NCBI GenBank assembly: GCA_902806405.1
Contig: CADCWL010000205.1
Coordinates: 1-62,302 of the forward strand
DNA from: an uncultured Thermomicrobiales bacterium
GTDB lineage: Bacteria; Chloroflexota; Chloroflexia; Thermomicrobiales; UBA6265
Length of the DNA: 62,302 bases
Direction of reading: 5' to 3'
Position numbers and translations under genes: made by a program. Every line of letters starts with the position of its first letter. Position 1 is the stretch's first letter. The notes below the pieces were generated by a model. That model searched no databases, was not told the origin of the DNA, and worked only from the letters and a program-made list of their open reading frames with translations. Below, piece by piece: positions 10,075 to 19,174 of the stretch.

Positions 10075-11208
10075 TTAGCTCCGCTCGCCGATCGTGACCC
10101 GCAGCTCCTGGGGAGCTCCGCCGCGGATGACGCGGACGGGGAGGGACTGGCCGACCCAGTCGCCGGTGAGGCGGTCCTGGAGCTCCTCGACCTCGGCAAC
10201 CGTCTCGCCGTTGAGGGCGACGATCACGTCACCGATGAGGAGGCCATCGCGCTCGGCCGGGCTCTCCGGCTCGACGGAGACGACGAGGAGACCCTGCTCC
10301 TTGGCGAGCTTGTTGGCGGCGACGAGGGCCGCCGGCAGGCGGGCGGCCTGGGCGCCGATGCCGAGGAAGCCGCGGCGGACCTTGCCGTGGGAGCGGAGCG
10401 CGGCGACGACCTTGTCGATCGCCGCGGTCGGCACCGTCAGTCCGCCGCCGCGGCCGAGGGTCGAGGAGTTGAGGCCGAGGATCGTGCCCCGAGCGTCGAC
10501 CAGCGGCCCGCCGGAGAAGCCCGGCAGCATCGCCACGTCGGCCCGGACGAACCCCTCGACCGTCCCGCCGACGGGGGTCCGCCAGGCGCCGCCGACGGTG
10601 CTGACGACGCCGAAGGAGGCCATCGCCCCGCTCGGCCCCGGTCGCGCCACGGCGAGGACGAAGTGGCCGATCCGGGCCGGGCTCTCGGCCCGCGGCGCGG
10701 GGGTCAGGCCGGTCGCCTCGGCCTGGAGCAGCGCCAGGTCGCTGCCGGGGTCGCGGCCGACCAGGGCGGCTGGCACGGTCCGCCCGTCCGGCAGGCCGAC
10801 GGTGATCTCCTCGTCCTGCTCGACGACGTGGTTGGCGGTGACGATCAGGCCGTCCGCGCTCCAGACGATGCCGCTGGCCGGCATCCGGCGACGCGCGTTA
10901 ACCGTGACGACCGCGGCGCCGGCCAGCTCGACCGCGGCGGCGAGGTCGTCCGAGAGCTGGGCCAGGGTGTTGGCGGCCGTGCCCTCCGTCATGGCGTTCT
11001 CTCCTTGCTCCGCTTGCTCCGTTCCGGCACCGTCCTGGGCCGCCGCGGCCTCGACGCGGGTCAGCGCCGCGCCGATGGCGGCGGCGGAGACGCCGAGCGC
11101 GCTTGCACGCCGCACCAGCTCCCGGCGGTCGATCCGGTTCTCGTCGAGCTGCTCGACCAGTTCCTCGATCTGCTTCTCCTGCTCGCCGTTCTGTGCCTGC
11201 TCGTCCAT
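10075..11208 (-). CDS. HtrA-like serine protease with PDZ domain and N-terminal Tat-like segment
   Basis: A second S1C protease paralogue of 377 residues from ATG 11208 (AAGGA 9 bases upstream); longer upstream frames belong to a different, decayed gene. The N-terminus has a charged helix and IDRRELVRRASALGVSAAAIGAAL, which resembles the twin-arginine-like leaders common in this lineage, though the exact RR motif is loose. Triad residues are His in VTANHVV, Asp in GSDLALLQ and Ser in LPGFSGGPLVD; Phe replaces the usual Asn before the Ser, which may weaken the oxyanion hole. A PDZ domain ends the protein (PAERDGLLIGDVIVALNG). It is separated from the first protease by 255 bases containing a repeat. 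Confidence 0.8.
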   Translation of the reverse strand: MDEQAQNGEQEKQIEELVEQLDENRIDRRELVRRASALGVSAAAIGAALTRVEAAAAQDGAGTEQAEQGENAMTEGTAANTLAQLSDDLAAAVELAGAAVVTVNARRRMPASGIVWSADGLIVTANHVVEQDEEITVGLPDGRTVPAALVGRDPGSDLALLQAEATGLTPAPRAESPARIGHFVLAVARPGPSGAMASFGVVSTVGGAWRTPVGGTVEGFVRADVAMLPGFSGGPLVDARGTILGLNSSTLGRGGGLTVPTAAIDKVVAALRSHGKVRRGFLGIGAQAARLPAALVAANKLAKEQGLLVVSVEPESPAERDGLLIGDVIVALNGETVAEVEELQDRLTGDWVGQSLPVRVIRGGAPQELRVTIGERS

Positions 11209-11379
11209 TGTGCGTCCTTTGCCTCCGGCCGTCCCGCGCGCCGCGATCGGCGCCGCGTTCGTCATGGGGCAAAGCTTAGGGGGGGCGGCAACGGGCGCCA
11301 TCGCCAGGGTGGCCAGTCGGCCACCTAGCCGTCCGGCCAGGTGGCTGGGGCGGTCGGCGTTCGGACGTAATTGGCTCGG

Positions 11380-11970
11380 TTCGATGGAACAGAAAACGGG
11401 ATCGAGCCCGACCCGGTGGAAGAGCGCCGCGACCGCGGCGCGGAAGCGGCCGCGGTCGCCGGGGTCGAGCCGGTCGTCGAAGCGGGCCTTGGCGAAGGCC
11501 CGCGTCCGATCGAGGGGAAGGACGTCACCGCACAGCACGGCGGGCCGCTCACTAATCGTCGACGCCCCCATCCGGCCGGACGAGGAGGGTGTCGACCCAG
11601 GCGCGGATCGACTGCCGGACGCGGATCACCTCCCCCGGCGCCGGATCCGGTCGGCGGTGACCGTCAGCCGGAGCGGCTCCCCGTCCCCACCGCCGGGGAC
11701 GGGGAGCGCGTGCCAGCGGCACTTTGCCCGCCAGGCATCCCCGCCGGCGCGGACCCAGAACGGCGTCGGCACCCCGGAGCAGGGGTGCGCCATCCGGGTC
11801 GTCGCGCCGTCCGCCCCCAGGACGATCCCGTGGCACCGGTCCGGGCGCCGGTGGGCGTCCCGCGCCACGGCTTCCTCGCGCCCGAGGCCCGCCGCCGTCT
11901 CGGCGACGGTCGGCGGCCGCTCCCGGTCGACGAGAAACCCAGAGACGAACGAGCGGACCGTCCGGTCCAC
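11380..11970 (-). pseudogene. Frameshifted MerB-like (alkylmercury lyase family) gene
   Basis: Three consecutive minus-strand fragments line up with one protein of the organomercurial-lyase-like family. The first (start GTG 11970 after GAGGCGGAAG) has the helix-turn-helix-like part RPPTVAETAAGLGREEAV and the core MAHPCSGVPTPFWV, ending at 11626. The second frame gives GEVIRVRQSIRAWVDTLL and stops at 11552. The third gives VLPLDRTRAFAKARFDDRLDP and a helix ending near 11400. Two frame changes and stops separate them, so no full-length product is possible unless the sequence has errors. True MerB uses two Cys and an Asp; here only a Cys in HPCSG is seen. The family match is from motif memory. 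Confidence 0.55.
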
Positions 11971-12133
11971 GGCTTCCGCCTCGCGCGTGCCAATCGCCGC
12001 TCCTGCCCGGGAGCCGGATCCCCTGCGATGGGATCCTCGCGGTGTCGGGGTCGGCGCTCCCGGCCATAAGGACGCGCTCCCCCGCCCCGCAGGTCCAGGG
12101 CGCCCATCCCACCGCGGACGGAGCAGCGCTCCC

Positions 12134-13000
12134 CTAGGACGATCGGCCTTGCCACACCTGTTGCAGCGGTTCGTAGCCGATCAGCGTGATCCCCTCCTGC
12201 CGGACGATCTCGCGCGCTTGCGGAGAGACGAGAAACGCGAAGTCCGTCCGTCGCACCCGCCAGCCGTCCGGATCGATGGCCCGCGACTCTTCGTCGCCGA
12301 GGCTCGGGTGCACCGCCCACTCGCTGAGACCCGCGGGCAGCGCCCGCAGCATCTCGGCGTACCGGGCCGGTTTGTCCTCGATGCCCACCCGAAAGCTGTC
12401 CAGCAGGTCGTAATCGGCGGTGGGCAGGCCCCTGCGCTGGACCCGCTCGATGAAGGGATGCGATGCGACGCGGAGCGCTAACCCGTACTCCTTCGCCAGC
12501 CCCAGCGTCATGTCGAACACGTCGGCCCGGCCGCCGCTGTGCAGGCAGTGCCAATCGAGGTGGGTCGGCCGGAGGTTGGCGGCCAGCACGGCCTCGATCT
12601 GTGCCCTGAACTCAACTTTCAATTCGTCGAGATTTGCCCGATCCAGCATCTCGAACATCCGCGCGGTGACGTGGAAGTGTCCGTCTGCGTCGGTTAAGGT
12701 CGGAACCTCTTCCTTGGGCGTAAGCGGTCCCCAAAGGTAGCCTTCGATGTCGCGGATGACCGATAGGTGAACGCCGAAGCGGACATCCGGGTTTTCTCTC
12801 AGCAACTGGATGGCGTGGGCGGCACCGGGGCAGGGAACCATCAGACTCGTCGAACGGACGATCCCCTCCTTGGACGCGCGAACGACCGCCTCGTTGATGG
12901 CCCGATACATCCCGAAATCGTCGGCGTTGATCAACAGCAATCGCGCGTCGTCCGGATGCCCCAAGAGCTCGGTGGTTATGCCCTTGCGCGCCTGGCTCAT
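12134..13000 (-). CDS. ChbG/HpnK (YdjC-type) carbohydrate deacetylase
   Basis: A 288-residue deacetylase of the YdjC/ChbG family, which removes acetyl groups from chito-oligosaccharides or related amino sugars. Metal-binding motifs are visible: LLINADDFGM (Asp-Asp) at the N-terminus, FGVHLSV (His), and THLDWHCLHSG (Asp and His). ATG 13000 follows a GGAG site. The coding composition is less GC-extreme than its neighbours. It sits alone between two pseudogenes on the same strand. Substrate cannot be assigned; the neighbouring phosphodiester-glycosidase remnant hints at a former glycan-processing locus. Confidence 0.85.
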   Translation of the reverse strand: MSQARKGITTELLGHPDDARLLLINADDFGMYRAINEAVVRASKEGIVRSTSLMVPCPGAAHAIQLLRENPDVRFGVHLSVIRDIEGYLWGPLTPKEEVPTLTDADGHFHVTARMFEMLDRANLDELKVEFRAQIEAVLAANLRPTHLDWHCLHSGGRADVFDMTLGLAKEYGLALRVASHPFIERVQRRGLPTADYDLLDSFRVGIEDKPARYAEMLRALPAGLSEWAVHPSLGDEESRAIDPDGWRVRRTDFAFLVSPQAREIVRQEGITLIGYEPLQQVWQGRSS

Positions 13001-13410
13001 CTCTCACGCTCCTGGGCGGTCAGGGCGAGCAGCCCGCGATGGGAGGTCGCGGCGGCGCCCGATCGGCGGCCACGCGGGCGTTGTCGGCGGGAGAGCGTGG
13101 CGGTTTGCCTCCCGATCGACACTTTACATCAGGGCTGGAGCGGAGCAGGTCGTGGAAGAGGACGCGGCAACTCCGGCGCCGGGGCCGTCTGGTCGAGCGG
13201 TGACACGGATGCCGAAGCCCGGGCGCGCCACCCCTTCCGTGGCGCCGGCGATTGACGGCCCGCGCGCGACCGCCGCGGTTCGTTCGCGGCCGAGCGCGAT
13301 GTCGGAGGTAGCCGCGGACCGGAGACGAACCGGGGTTCGCACGGGTCGGCCGCGCGGTGGCTCGCGCGCCGTCAACTCGGTCTCGTTGGGATGCAGCGCA
13401 ACCCGTCGCC
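13001..13410. other. Non-coding stretch between ChbG gene and glycosidase remnant
   Basis: About 410 bases with only Arg-rich shadow frames. No promoter, RNA or repeat was convincing. Confidence 0.3.
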
Positions 13411-14240
13411 CTACGGCAGCAGAACGATCGCGTCCGCGTCCGGCCGCTCGTCGGCATCGAAGGGGCTGGTGACGGGCTCCGGGCCGACGCCATCGCGGTC
13501 GAGCCGCCGCCGTCGAGGTTGACGGCCTCGACCGCGCCGAGCGCCCGCACGATGGTGGCTCCTCGGCGAAGCCGGCACCGACGCTGTGGCCCGGCTGGCG
13601 GCCGTCGACGGCGACGAGCAGGATGCGGCCGTCAGCGGTGACCCCGGCCGTCGTGCGGGGGTTGCGGCAAAGGCCGAAGCGGGAGGAGAAGCCAAGGTCC
13701 TCCTCCCAGTGGATGCCCGCGGCGGCGGCCGCGATCGCGACCTCGCCGTCGGCGACGAGGCGCAGGCCACCGTTGACATTGCCGGCCGACTCCGCGATCG
13801 AGTGGGGCTTACCGTCGGCCACGACGCGATGGTCGGCCCGAATCGTGGCGCCCGGCGCGCCGTGCCCCTCTAACCACGTCGCCGCGACGGCGGTGGCGGA
13901 GAGGACCGAGCCGTCGCGCGGGCTCTCCCCGCCGCGGCGCTCCCGCAGTTCCGGCACCGTCCCCGCGCTGTGGACCGCGACCTCGATCCCCTCGTCGGCG
14001 ACCGCGAGCTGACCGAAGGCGGGGGTGAACGCGATGAGCTCGCTCTCGTCCCCCCAGGTGAAGTCATGCTTCGGGGCGTCGGTCGGGGTGTCACCGTCGT
14101 CGCCGCCGCAGCCGCGGATCAGGCCCGGTTTCCGGTTCAGGCCGTCGACCTCGCTGGCGGCACCGTCGTCGGCGACCGCCTCGTGCTCGGTGTCGACGAC
14201 GCTGACGGCGACGGCGTCGACACGAGCATATCGGGCGTGA
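13411..14240 (-). pseudogene. Frameshifted phosphodiester glycosidase (NAGPA-domain) gene
   Basis: Reading the minus strand from about 14240, one frame gives EVDGLNRKPGLIRG, then ESELIAFTPAFGQLAV, GNVNGGLRLVADGEV and RTTAGVTADGRILLVAVDGR, typical of the NAGPA/phosphodiester glycosidase domain (once called exopolysaccharide biosynthesis protein). The expected C-terminal signature EAVNLDGGGSTAM is present but in a second frame near 13500. The family's final segment (VTSPFDADERPDADAIVLLP, stop at 13411) is in a third frame. Two frameshifts therefore break the gene. The original start was not found; upstream coding runs into the 3' end of the serine hydrolase. Confidence 0.65.
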
Positions 14241-14247
14241 CGGCTCG

Positions 14248-15315
14248 CTATGCGAACCGATCGGCGACCGTTCGCGCCATCGCGAAGGCGATCCCCATCC
14301 CCAGATCGTGACCGTCCCGGTTTACCAGCGCGACGCTCGTCAGCCGGTGCCCGGCGACATCCGAAAAATGGAAGGCGGCTGTCGAATAGCCAGGACCTCC
14401 CCCGCCGTGGCCGGCGACGGGGCCGGAAGGGGAGCCGCGCTCGATCATCAGGCCGAGGCCGTAGCCGGGGTGGGCGATCAGGGGGTGGTCGACCGGGACG
14501 GGGACCGCGTCGAGCATCTGGGCGAGCGTCGACGGTCCGAGCAGCTGGCCCGCAAAGAGCGCCTCGAGAATCTGCGCGGTCTCCAACGCGGTGGAGACGA
14601 CGAGCCCGTGGGAGACCCAGCCGGGGTGGTAGCGGCGGGCGACGTCGTGGAGTGCGCCGTCGTCGTCCAGGTCAACGCTGTGGCCGGGGGTCAGGTCCTG
14701 GACGTCGGCGAATCCATCGGCGAGGGCCGTCCGACGGAGACCGAGGGGGCGGAAGATGAGCGTTGCAAGGGCGTCGCGCAGCGGTTGACCGGTGGCGCGC
14801 TCGATGACCCGACGGACCAGCAGGTAGCCGATGTTGGAGTACGCCCAGCCCTCCCCCGGGGCGAAGCGGAGGCCGAGCGGCAGCGTCCGCGCCAGGAACC
14901 CCTCAGGCGTCCAGGGCGTGCCGGGGTCGGCCCGGAGGTCCGCATGGTACGCCGCCAGCCCGCCGTAGTCGGGCAGGCCGCCGGTGTGGTTGAGCGCCCG
15001 ACGGAGGGTCACGCCCGGGTCGAGGGGAAGGCCCGGCAGGAGCGACGGAAGCGGGGCGTCGAGGCCGAGTCGGCCTCCCTCGACCAGCCGCAGGGCGGCG
15101 ACGGCGAGGAGGATCTTGGCGACGCTGTAGAGGGCGAAAGGCGCGTCGGCGGGGAGGGGTCGGGTGCGGGCCCGGTCCGCGAAGCCGATCCCTTTCACGA
15201 GGACCGGGCGACCGTCGACGAGGAGACAGACGGCGGCACCGGGCGCGTCGGCCGCGTCGAGCAGCGCGACCACCAACGCCGAGACGTCTTGCTCGACGGA
15301 CGCGTCGGTCGGCAC
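14248..15315 (-). CDS. Serine hydrolase of the class C beta-lactamase fold
   Basis: A 355-residue penicillin-binding-protein-like/esterase-type hydrolase (beta-lactamase domain). The catalytic tetrad motifs are SxxK in LYSVAKILLA (nucleophile Ser and general-base Lys), YxN in WAYSNIGYLLV, and an HxG-like loop in AGHGGGGPGYS. GTG 15315 has AAGGAA 11 bases upstream. No signal peptide is apparent, so it is likely intracellular and could be an esterase or D-aminopeptidase rather than a beta-lactamase. It transcribes toward the glycosidase pseudogene, separated by a few bases. Confidence 0.82.
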   Translation of the reverse strand: MPTDASVEQDVSALVVALLDAADAPGAAVCLLVDGRPVLVKGIGFADRARTRPLPADAPFALYSVAKILLAVAALRLVEGGRLGLDAPLPSLLPGLPLDPGVTLRRALNHTGGLPDYGGLAAYHADLRADPGTPWTPEGFLARTLPLGLRFAPGEGWAYSNIGYLLVRRVIERATGQPLRDALATLIFRPLGLRRTALADGFADVQDLTPGHSVDLDDDGALHDVARRYHPGWVSHGLVVSTALETAQILEALFAGQLLGPSTLAQMLDAVPVPVDHPLIAHPGYGLGLMIERGSPSGPVAGHGGGGPGYSTAAFHFSDVAGHRLTSVALVNRDGHDLGMGIAFAMARTVADRFA

Positions 15316-15741
15316 GGGCGGCGGTTCCTTCCGGCGGAACTGGGGCCGGCGGCACCCAGCGGCATCGAACCGGCGCCATGATGCCGCATCGGTCCCGTCC
15401 GCTCAACGACGTGATCGCGTCAAGAACGGGGGCAAGACGGCGTTCGTCGGCGTGCGGAACGGGGTGGCCAAGAGGCGGCTCTCCCGGTTCGGCGCTGGGC
15501 GGCGCGTGCGCCGCCCCGACGATCGCGCCGCCGGCCGAGGCGTTCTCGGGGGCTGGAGAGGACGCGCCTCGTTGCGACGTCCGCTACCGGAGCCGTCGAT
15601 CGGTCGAGACGAGCGGGGCGATGAACCGCCGCCGGGGACTGCTACACTGCCGCCGGCCTCCTCGCGTGGCCCATCGCCGGGATCGCCCGCCTCCGTCGGA
15701 CGAGGTGACGACGTGCCGACCCGCCCCCACCGGAGCGCCCC
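15316..15741. other. Divergent intergenic region upstream of the ABC operon
   Basis: This 426-base space separates the serine hydrolase from the divergent ABC transporter operon and should hold promoters for both. A possible -10 (TACACT) lies near 15643. No repeat or RNA was seen. Confidence 0.3.
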
Positions 15742-16803
15742 GTGAGCGCCGCCACGCTGTCGGTGGCCGCCGCCCGCGCCCCGCTCGCCCGCCCCGAGGC
15801 GGCCCCCGTCGTCGAGACGCGGGGGCTGCTCAAGCGCTACAAGGGGCTCGTCGCCCTCGATCGGCTCGACCTCGTCGTGCCGCGGACCAGCGTGGGGCTG
15901 CTCGGCGCGAACGGGGCCGGCAAGACGACGCTGATCCGGCTCCTGCTCGGCCTCGCCAAGCCGACCGACGGCGACGCCCGCGTCCTCGGCTACGACACCG
16001 CCAACCAGGCGGTCGATGTTCGCCGCCGGGTCGGCTACATGCCGGAGTCGGACGCCCTGCCGTCTGGGGCGACCGCCGCCGACTTCGTGGCCCACATGGC
16101 GGAGATGAGCGGCCTGCCGCCGCGCGACGCCCGCCAGCGCGCCGCCGACGTGCTCTACCAGGTCGGCCTCGACGAGGAGCGCTACCGCCTGATCAAGGGC
16201 TTCTCGACCGGGATGAAGCAGCGGGTCAAGCTGGCCCAGGCGATCGTCCACGACCCGGAACTGGTCTTCCTCGACGAGCCGACCAACGGGATGGACCCGA
16301 AGGGGCGCGAGGAGATGCTCGACCTGATCGTCCGCATCCACGAAGGGCTCGGCATCGCCGTCGTCGTCTCCTCCCACATCCTGGAGGACATCGAACGGGT
16401 CTGCCGCCACGTCGTGATCCTCGACGGCGGCCGCCTCGTCGTCTCCCAGCCGCTCGGCGACCTCGGCGAGATCGACGGTGACCTGCTGGTCCGGCTCGAC
16501 GGGGTGGACGACGACCCGGCGCCGTTCGTCCGCCTCCTGGCGGCCGCCGGCGTCACGGCCTCCCCCGCCGGCGAGCAGTACGGGCGGGGCGAGTTGGTCG
16601 TCCGCGGCGCCGACGATCGCGCCTACGACGCGGTCCGCGACGCGGCCGCCGAGCTCGGCCTGCCGCTCCGATCGCTGCGCGCCCACGCCCGCTCCCTAGA
16701 GGACGTCTACCTCGGCAACGTCGGGGCGGACGCCGGGAACGGGGCGGCGGCGGCGATTGGGCACGGGGCCGGCGCCGTCGCGTCGGCGGCGAAGGAGGGT
16801 TGA
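15742..16803 (+). CDS. ABC-2 type transporter ATP-binding protein (first pair)
   Basis: The ATPase of an ABC-2 exporter, 353 residues from GTG 15742. It has Walker A (GANGAGKTTLIRLLLG), the Q-loop region (RVGYMPESDALP), a slightly variant ABC signature (KGFSTGMKQRVKLAQA), Walker B (ELVFLDEPTNGMDP) and the H-loop (VVVSSHILEDIERV). The C-terminal domain after residue 240 is typical of ABC-2 ATPases that bind the permease. The permease gene begins 1 base after its stop, so they form a pair. Substrate is unknown. Confidence 0.9.
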   Translation: MSAATLSVAAARAPLARPEAAPVVETRGLLKRYKGLVALDRLDLVVPRTSVGLLGANGAGKTTLIRLLLGLAKPTDGDARVLGYDTANQAVDVRRRVGYMPESDALPSGATAADFVAHMAEMSGLPPRDARQRAADVLYQVGLDEERYRLIKGFSTGMKQRVKLAQAIVHDPELVFLDEPTNGMDPKGREEMLDLIVRIHEGLGIAVVVSSHILEDIERVCRHVVILDGGRLVVSQPLGDLGEIDGDLLVRLDGVDDDPAPFVRLLAAAGVTASPAGEQYGRGELVVRGADDRAYDAVRDAAAELGLPLRSLRAHARSLEDVYLGNVGADAGNGAAAAIGHGAGAVASAAKEG

Positions 16804-16804
16804 C

Positions 16805-17725
16805 GTGGCACTCCCTGACTTCGCCCAGCAGGCCGGCCCCACCCCGGCGCCCTCCCGCTACGGCGAGATCTACGACCGCGGCTACAAGCACTACGAGGGG
16901 CCGCGCCTCGGCCGGGTGCAGGCGCTCTGGGCGCTGGTCCGCTACTCGATGAAGCGGGCGCTCGGGATCAAGAAGGGGGTCGGGGCCAAGATCATCCCGA
17001 TCCTCCTCTACGTCGCCGTCGTCCTGCCGGTGATCATCGACGTCGGCATCCGCGCCTTCCTGCCGGAGGCGAGCGCCTTCGCGACCTACGACGACTTCTT
17101 CGCCTTCATCTTCATCATCGAGGGGATTTTCGTCGCCACGGTTGCCCCGGAGATGCTCTGCGGCGACCGTCAGGAGAACGTGCTCGCCCTCTACTTCTCG
17201 CGGGCGATCACCCGCGCCGACTACCTGCTCGCGAAGCTGGTGGCGACGGCGATCCTGACGCTGACGGTCTCGCTGATCCCGGCAGTCATCCTCTGGCTTG
17301 GCCGTCAACTTCTCGAGGACGGGCCGCTGGGGGCGATGCGCGACAACCTTGACGACCTCGGCCGGATCCTGGCCGCCGGGGTGCTGATCGCGTCGTACCT
17401 CGGGGCGATTGGGTTGCTGATCTCGTCGTTCACGGGCCGGAAGAGCATCGCGGTGGCGATCATCGTCCTCGGCTTCATGATCGCCGAGGCGCTCGCCGGC
17501 AGCCTCCTCTTCGCGCTCGATCTGGACAACGGGATCCGCCGCTTCGTCGTCTTCCTCAGCCCGTCCAACACCGTCGGCGGCTTCGCCGACGAGCTGTTCC
17601 ACGGAGGAACCGGCGGCCCGAGCGACGAACTCGGCCTCTCGGCCTGGGTCTATGCCGGCGGGATGGTCGCCGTTGTCCTCATCTGCGGCGCCGTGATGTA
17701 CTGGCGGTACGTGCCCGATGAGTAG
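16805..17725 (+). CDS. ABC-2 type transporter permease (first pair)
   Basis: A membrane protein of about 306 residues with six hydrophobic segments (for example IIPILLYVAVVLPVIIDVGI and ALAGSLLFAL) and the start motif SRYGEIYDRGYKHYEGPRLG, common to the permease partner of ABC-2 ATPases in Actinobacteria and Chloroflexota. GTG 16805 is chosen because it immediately follows the upstream stop. It overlaps the next ATPase gene by 8 bases. The conserved loop CGDRQENVLALYFSRAI probably contacts the ATPase. Confidence 0.85.
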   Translation: MALPDFAQQAGPTPAPSRYGEIYDRGYKHYEGPRLGRVQALWALVRYSMKRALGIKKGVGAKIIPILLYVAVVLPVIIDVGIRAFLPEASAFATYDDFFAFIFIIEGIFVATVAPEMLCGDRQENVLALYFSRAITRADYLLAKLVATAILTLTVSLIPAVILWLGRQLLEDGPLGAMRDNLDDLGRILAAGVLIASYLGAIGLLISSFTGRKSIAVAIIVLGFMIAEALAGSLLFALDLDNGIRRFVVFLSPSNTVGGFADELFHGGTGGPSDELGLSAWVYAGGMVAVVLICGAVMYWRYVPDE

Positions 17726-18764
17726 CCCCGCCCGCCCGACCTGGACGCCGCGGGCCGCCGGTTCGGCCGCCGCCCCCACGGTCGCGGCGACGACCGAACC
17801 GGTGGTCCACGCGCATTCCCAACCGCTGCCCGGCTTCCTCCCCGGCCGGGAGCCGTCGGTGACGGTCGAGCACGTCTCGAAGTGGTACGGCGACGTGGTC
17901 GCCGTCTCCGACGTCTCGTTCGGGGTGGCGCCGGGGGTGACGGGGCTGTTGGGGCCGAACGGGGCCGGCAAGTCGACCCTGTTGAAGATGATCGCCGGGC
18001 TGCTCGCCCCCTCGGCGGGGAAGGTTCAGATCCTCGGCCAGGCGGCACGGGGGCGGCCGGAAACCTACCGCCGGCTCGGCCTGGTGCCGGAGCAGGAGCA
18101 GCTCTACCCGCACCTGACGGCGCGCGAGTTCGTCCGCCTCAACGCGATCCTGCAGAAACTCCCCGACGTCGACGCCGCGACCGACCGCGCGATCGCGACG
18201 GTGGAGATGACCGACGCCGCCGGCCGCCGCCTGGGCGGCTTCTCGAAGGGGATGCGGCAGCGGATCAAGGTGGCCGCCGCTCTGGTCCACGACCCGGACG
18301 TGCTGCTGATGGACGAGCCGCTGAACGGGACCGACCCGATCCAGCGGGCCGGCCTGATCGCCCTGATCAAGCGGCTGGGGAGCGCGGGCAAGACGATCCT
18401 CGTCTCCTCCCACGTCCTGGTCGAGGTGGAGCGCTTCGCCGAGAACATCGTCGTCATCGTCAACGGCAAGCTCGCTGCCGCCGGCGACTACCGCGCAATC
18501 CGCGACAAGATGGACGAGCGGGACCACGCCGTCAACATCCGCGCCGACCAGCCGCGCCGCCTCGCCGCGGCCCTGATCGCCGAGCCCTCGACCCGCTCCG
18601 TCCGCCTCGACGGCGACAGCCGCCTGGTGGCCGAGACGAACGACGCCCGCGCCTTCTATCGGGCGGTGCCGCTTGTCGCCCGGCGGGAGGGGGTGCGGCT
18701 GCTGGAGCTGCAGGCGGCGGACGAGTCGCTGACGGCGGTCTTCGCCTACCTGGTTGAGCGGTAG
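17718..18764 (+). CDS. ABC-2 type transporter ATP-binding protein (second pair)
   Basis: A second ABC-2 ATPase, 348 residues, with a Pro/Ala-rich leader of about 45 residues not seen in the first. Motifs: Walker A GPNGAGKSTLLKMIAG, signature GGFSKGMRQRIKVAAA, Walker B DVLLMDEPLNGTDP (Leu-Asn replaces the usual Thr-Asn after EP), and H-loop LVSSHVLVEVERF. It starts inside the 3' end of the upstream permease gene, so the cluster is one operon. With the permease at 19175 it forms the second pair. Confidence 0.9.
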   Translation: MSSPARPTWTPRAAGSAAAPTVAATTEPVVHAHSQPLPGFLPGREPSVTVEHVSKWYGDVVAVSDVSFGVAPGVTGLLGPNGAGKSTLLKMIAGLLAPSAGKVQILGQAARGRPETYRRLGLVPEQEQLYPHLTAREFVRLNAILQKLPDVDAATDRAIATVEMTDAAGRRLGGFSKGMRQRIKVAAALVHDPDVLLMDEPLNGTDPIQRAGLIALIKRLGSAGKTILVSSHVLVEVERFAENIVVIVNGKLAAAGDYRAIRDKMDERDHAVNIRADQPRRLAAALIAEPSTRSVRLDGDSRLVAETNDARAFYRAVPLVARREGVRLLELQAADESLTAVFAYLVER

Positions 18765-18833
18765 GCGGCGGTGGTGGATTGGGGCGTAGGTCGACGACGT
18801 GGCGGGGCGCAGGGATCGGGGGTGGTTTGGTTG

Positions 18834-19070
18834 CCCGGGGTTCAACACCTCGGGCGAGCGGAACGAAGTTTCCCAGAGGGGCTGAGGTTTGGGAAGCCGG
18901 AACCCAAGGTGGCGTCGGTGATCCGAACGCTTGGGGTTCACAACCCCGATCTCCGCCAACGAAGCCTCCTCAACGGGGCGACGAGTGCACCATCGCCCTT
19001 CGACCGCGGGCTCCAGCCCCCTTTCAGGGGCTTCGTTCGGCTGGCCCGGGGTTGCCACCCCGGAGCGTCC
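18834..19070. repeat. Dispersed repeat family A, copy 1 (double unit)
   Basis: The space between the ATPase and its presumed permease holds paired palindromic ends: GCCCGGGGTTCAACAC near 18834, TTGGGGTTCACAACCCC near 18930, and GGGGCTTCGTTCGG followed by CCCGGGGTTGCCACCCCGG at 19030-19066. Each end couples a GGGGTT...AACCCC palindrome to an ACGAAGC(CCC) box in inverted orientation. Similar units occur near 21309, 42790 and 46026. The copy sits inside an operon, lengthening the leader of the permease gene. Confidence 0.65.
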
Positions 19071-19174
19071 AGACCCCGACGCCCCGCCTCTCCCACCGAT
19101 GTCCGCGCCATGCCCGTCGCCTCGGCGTCACAGATGCCTGTCCCTCGACGCCCGCCGTCAAGAGCCAACCGCCC

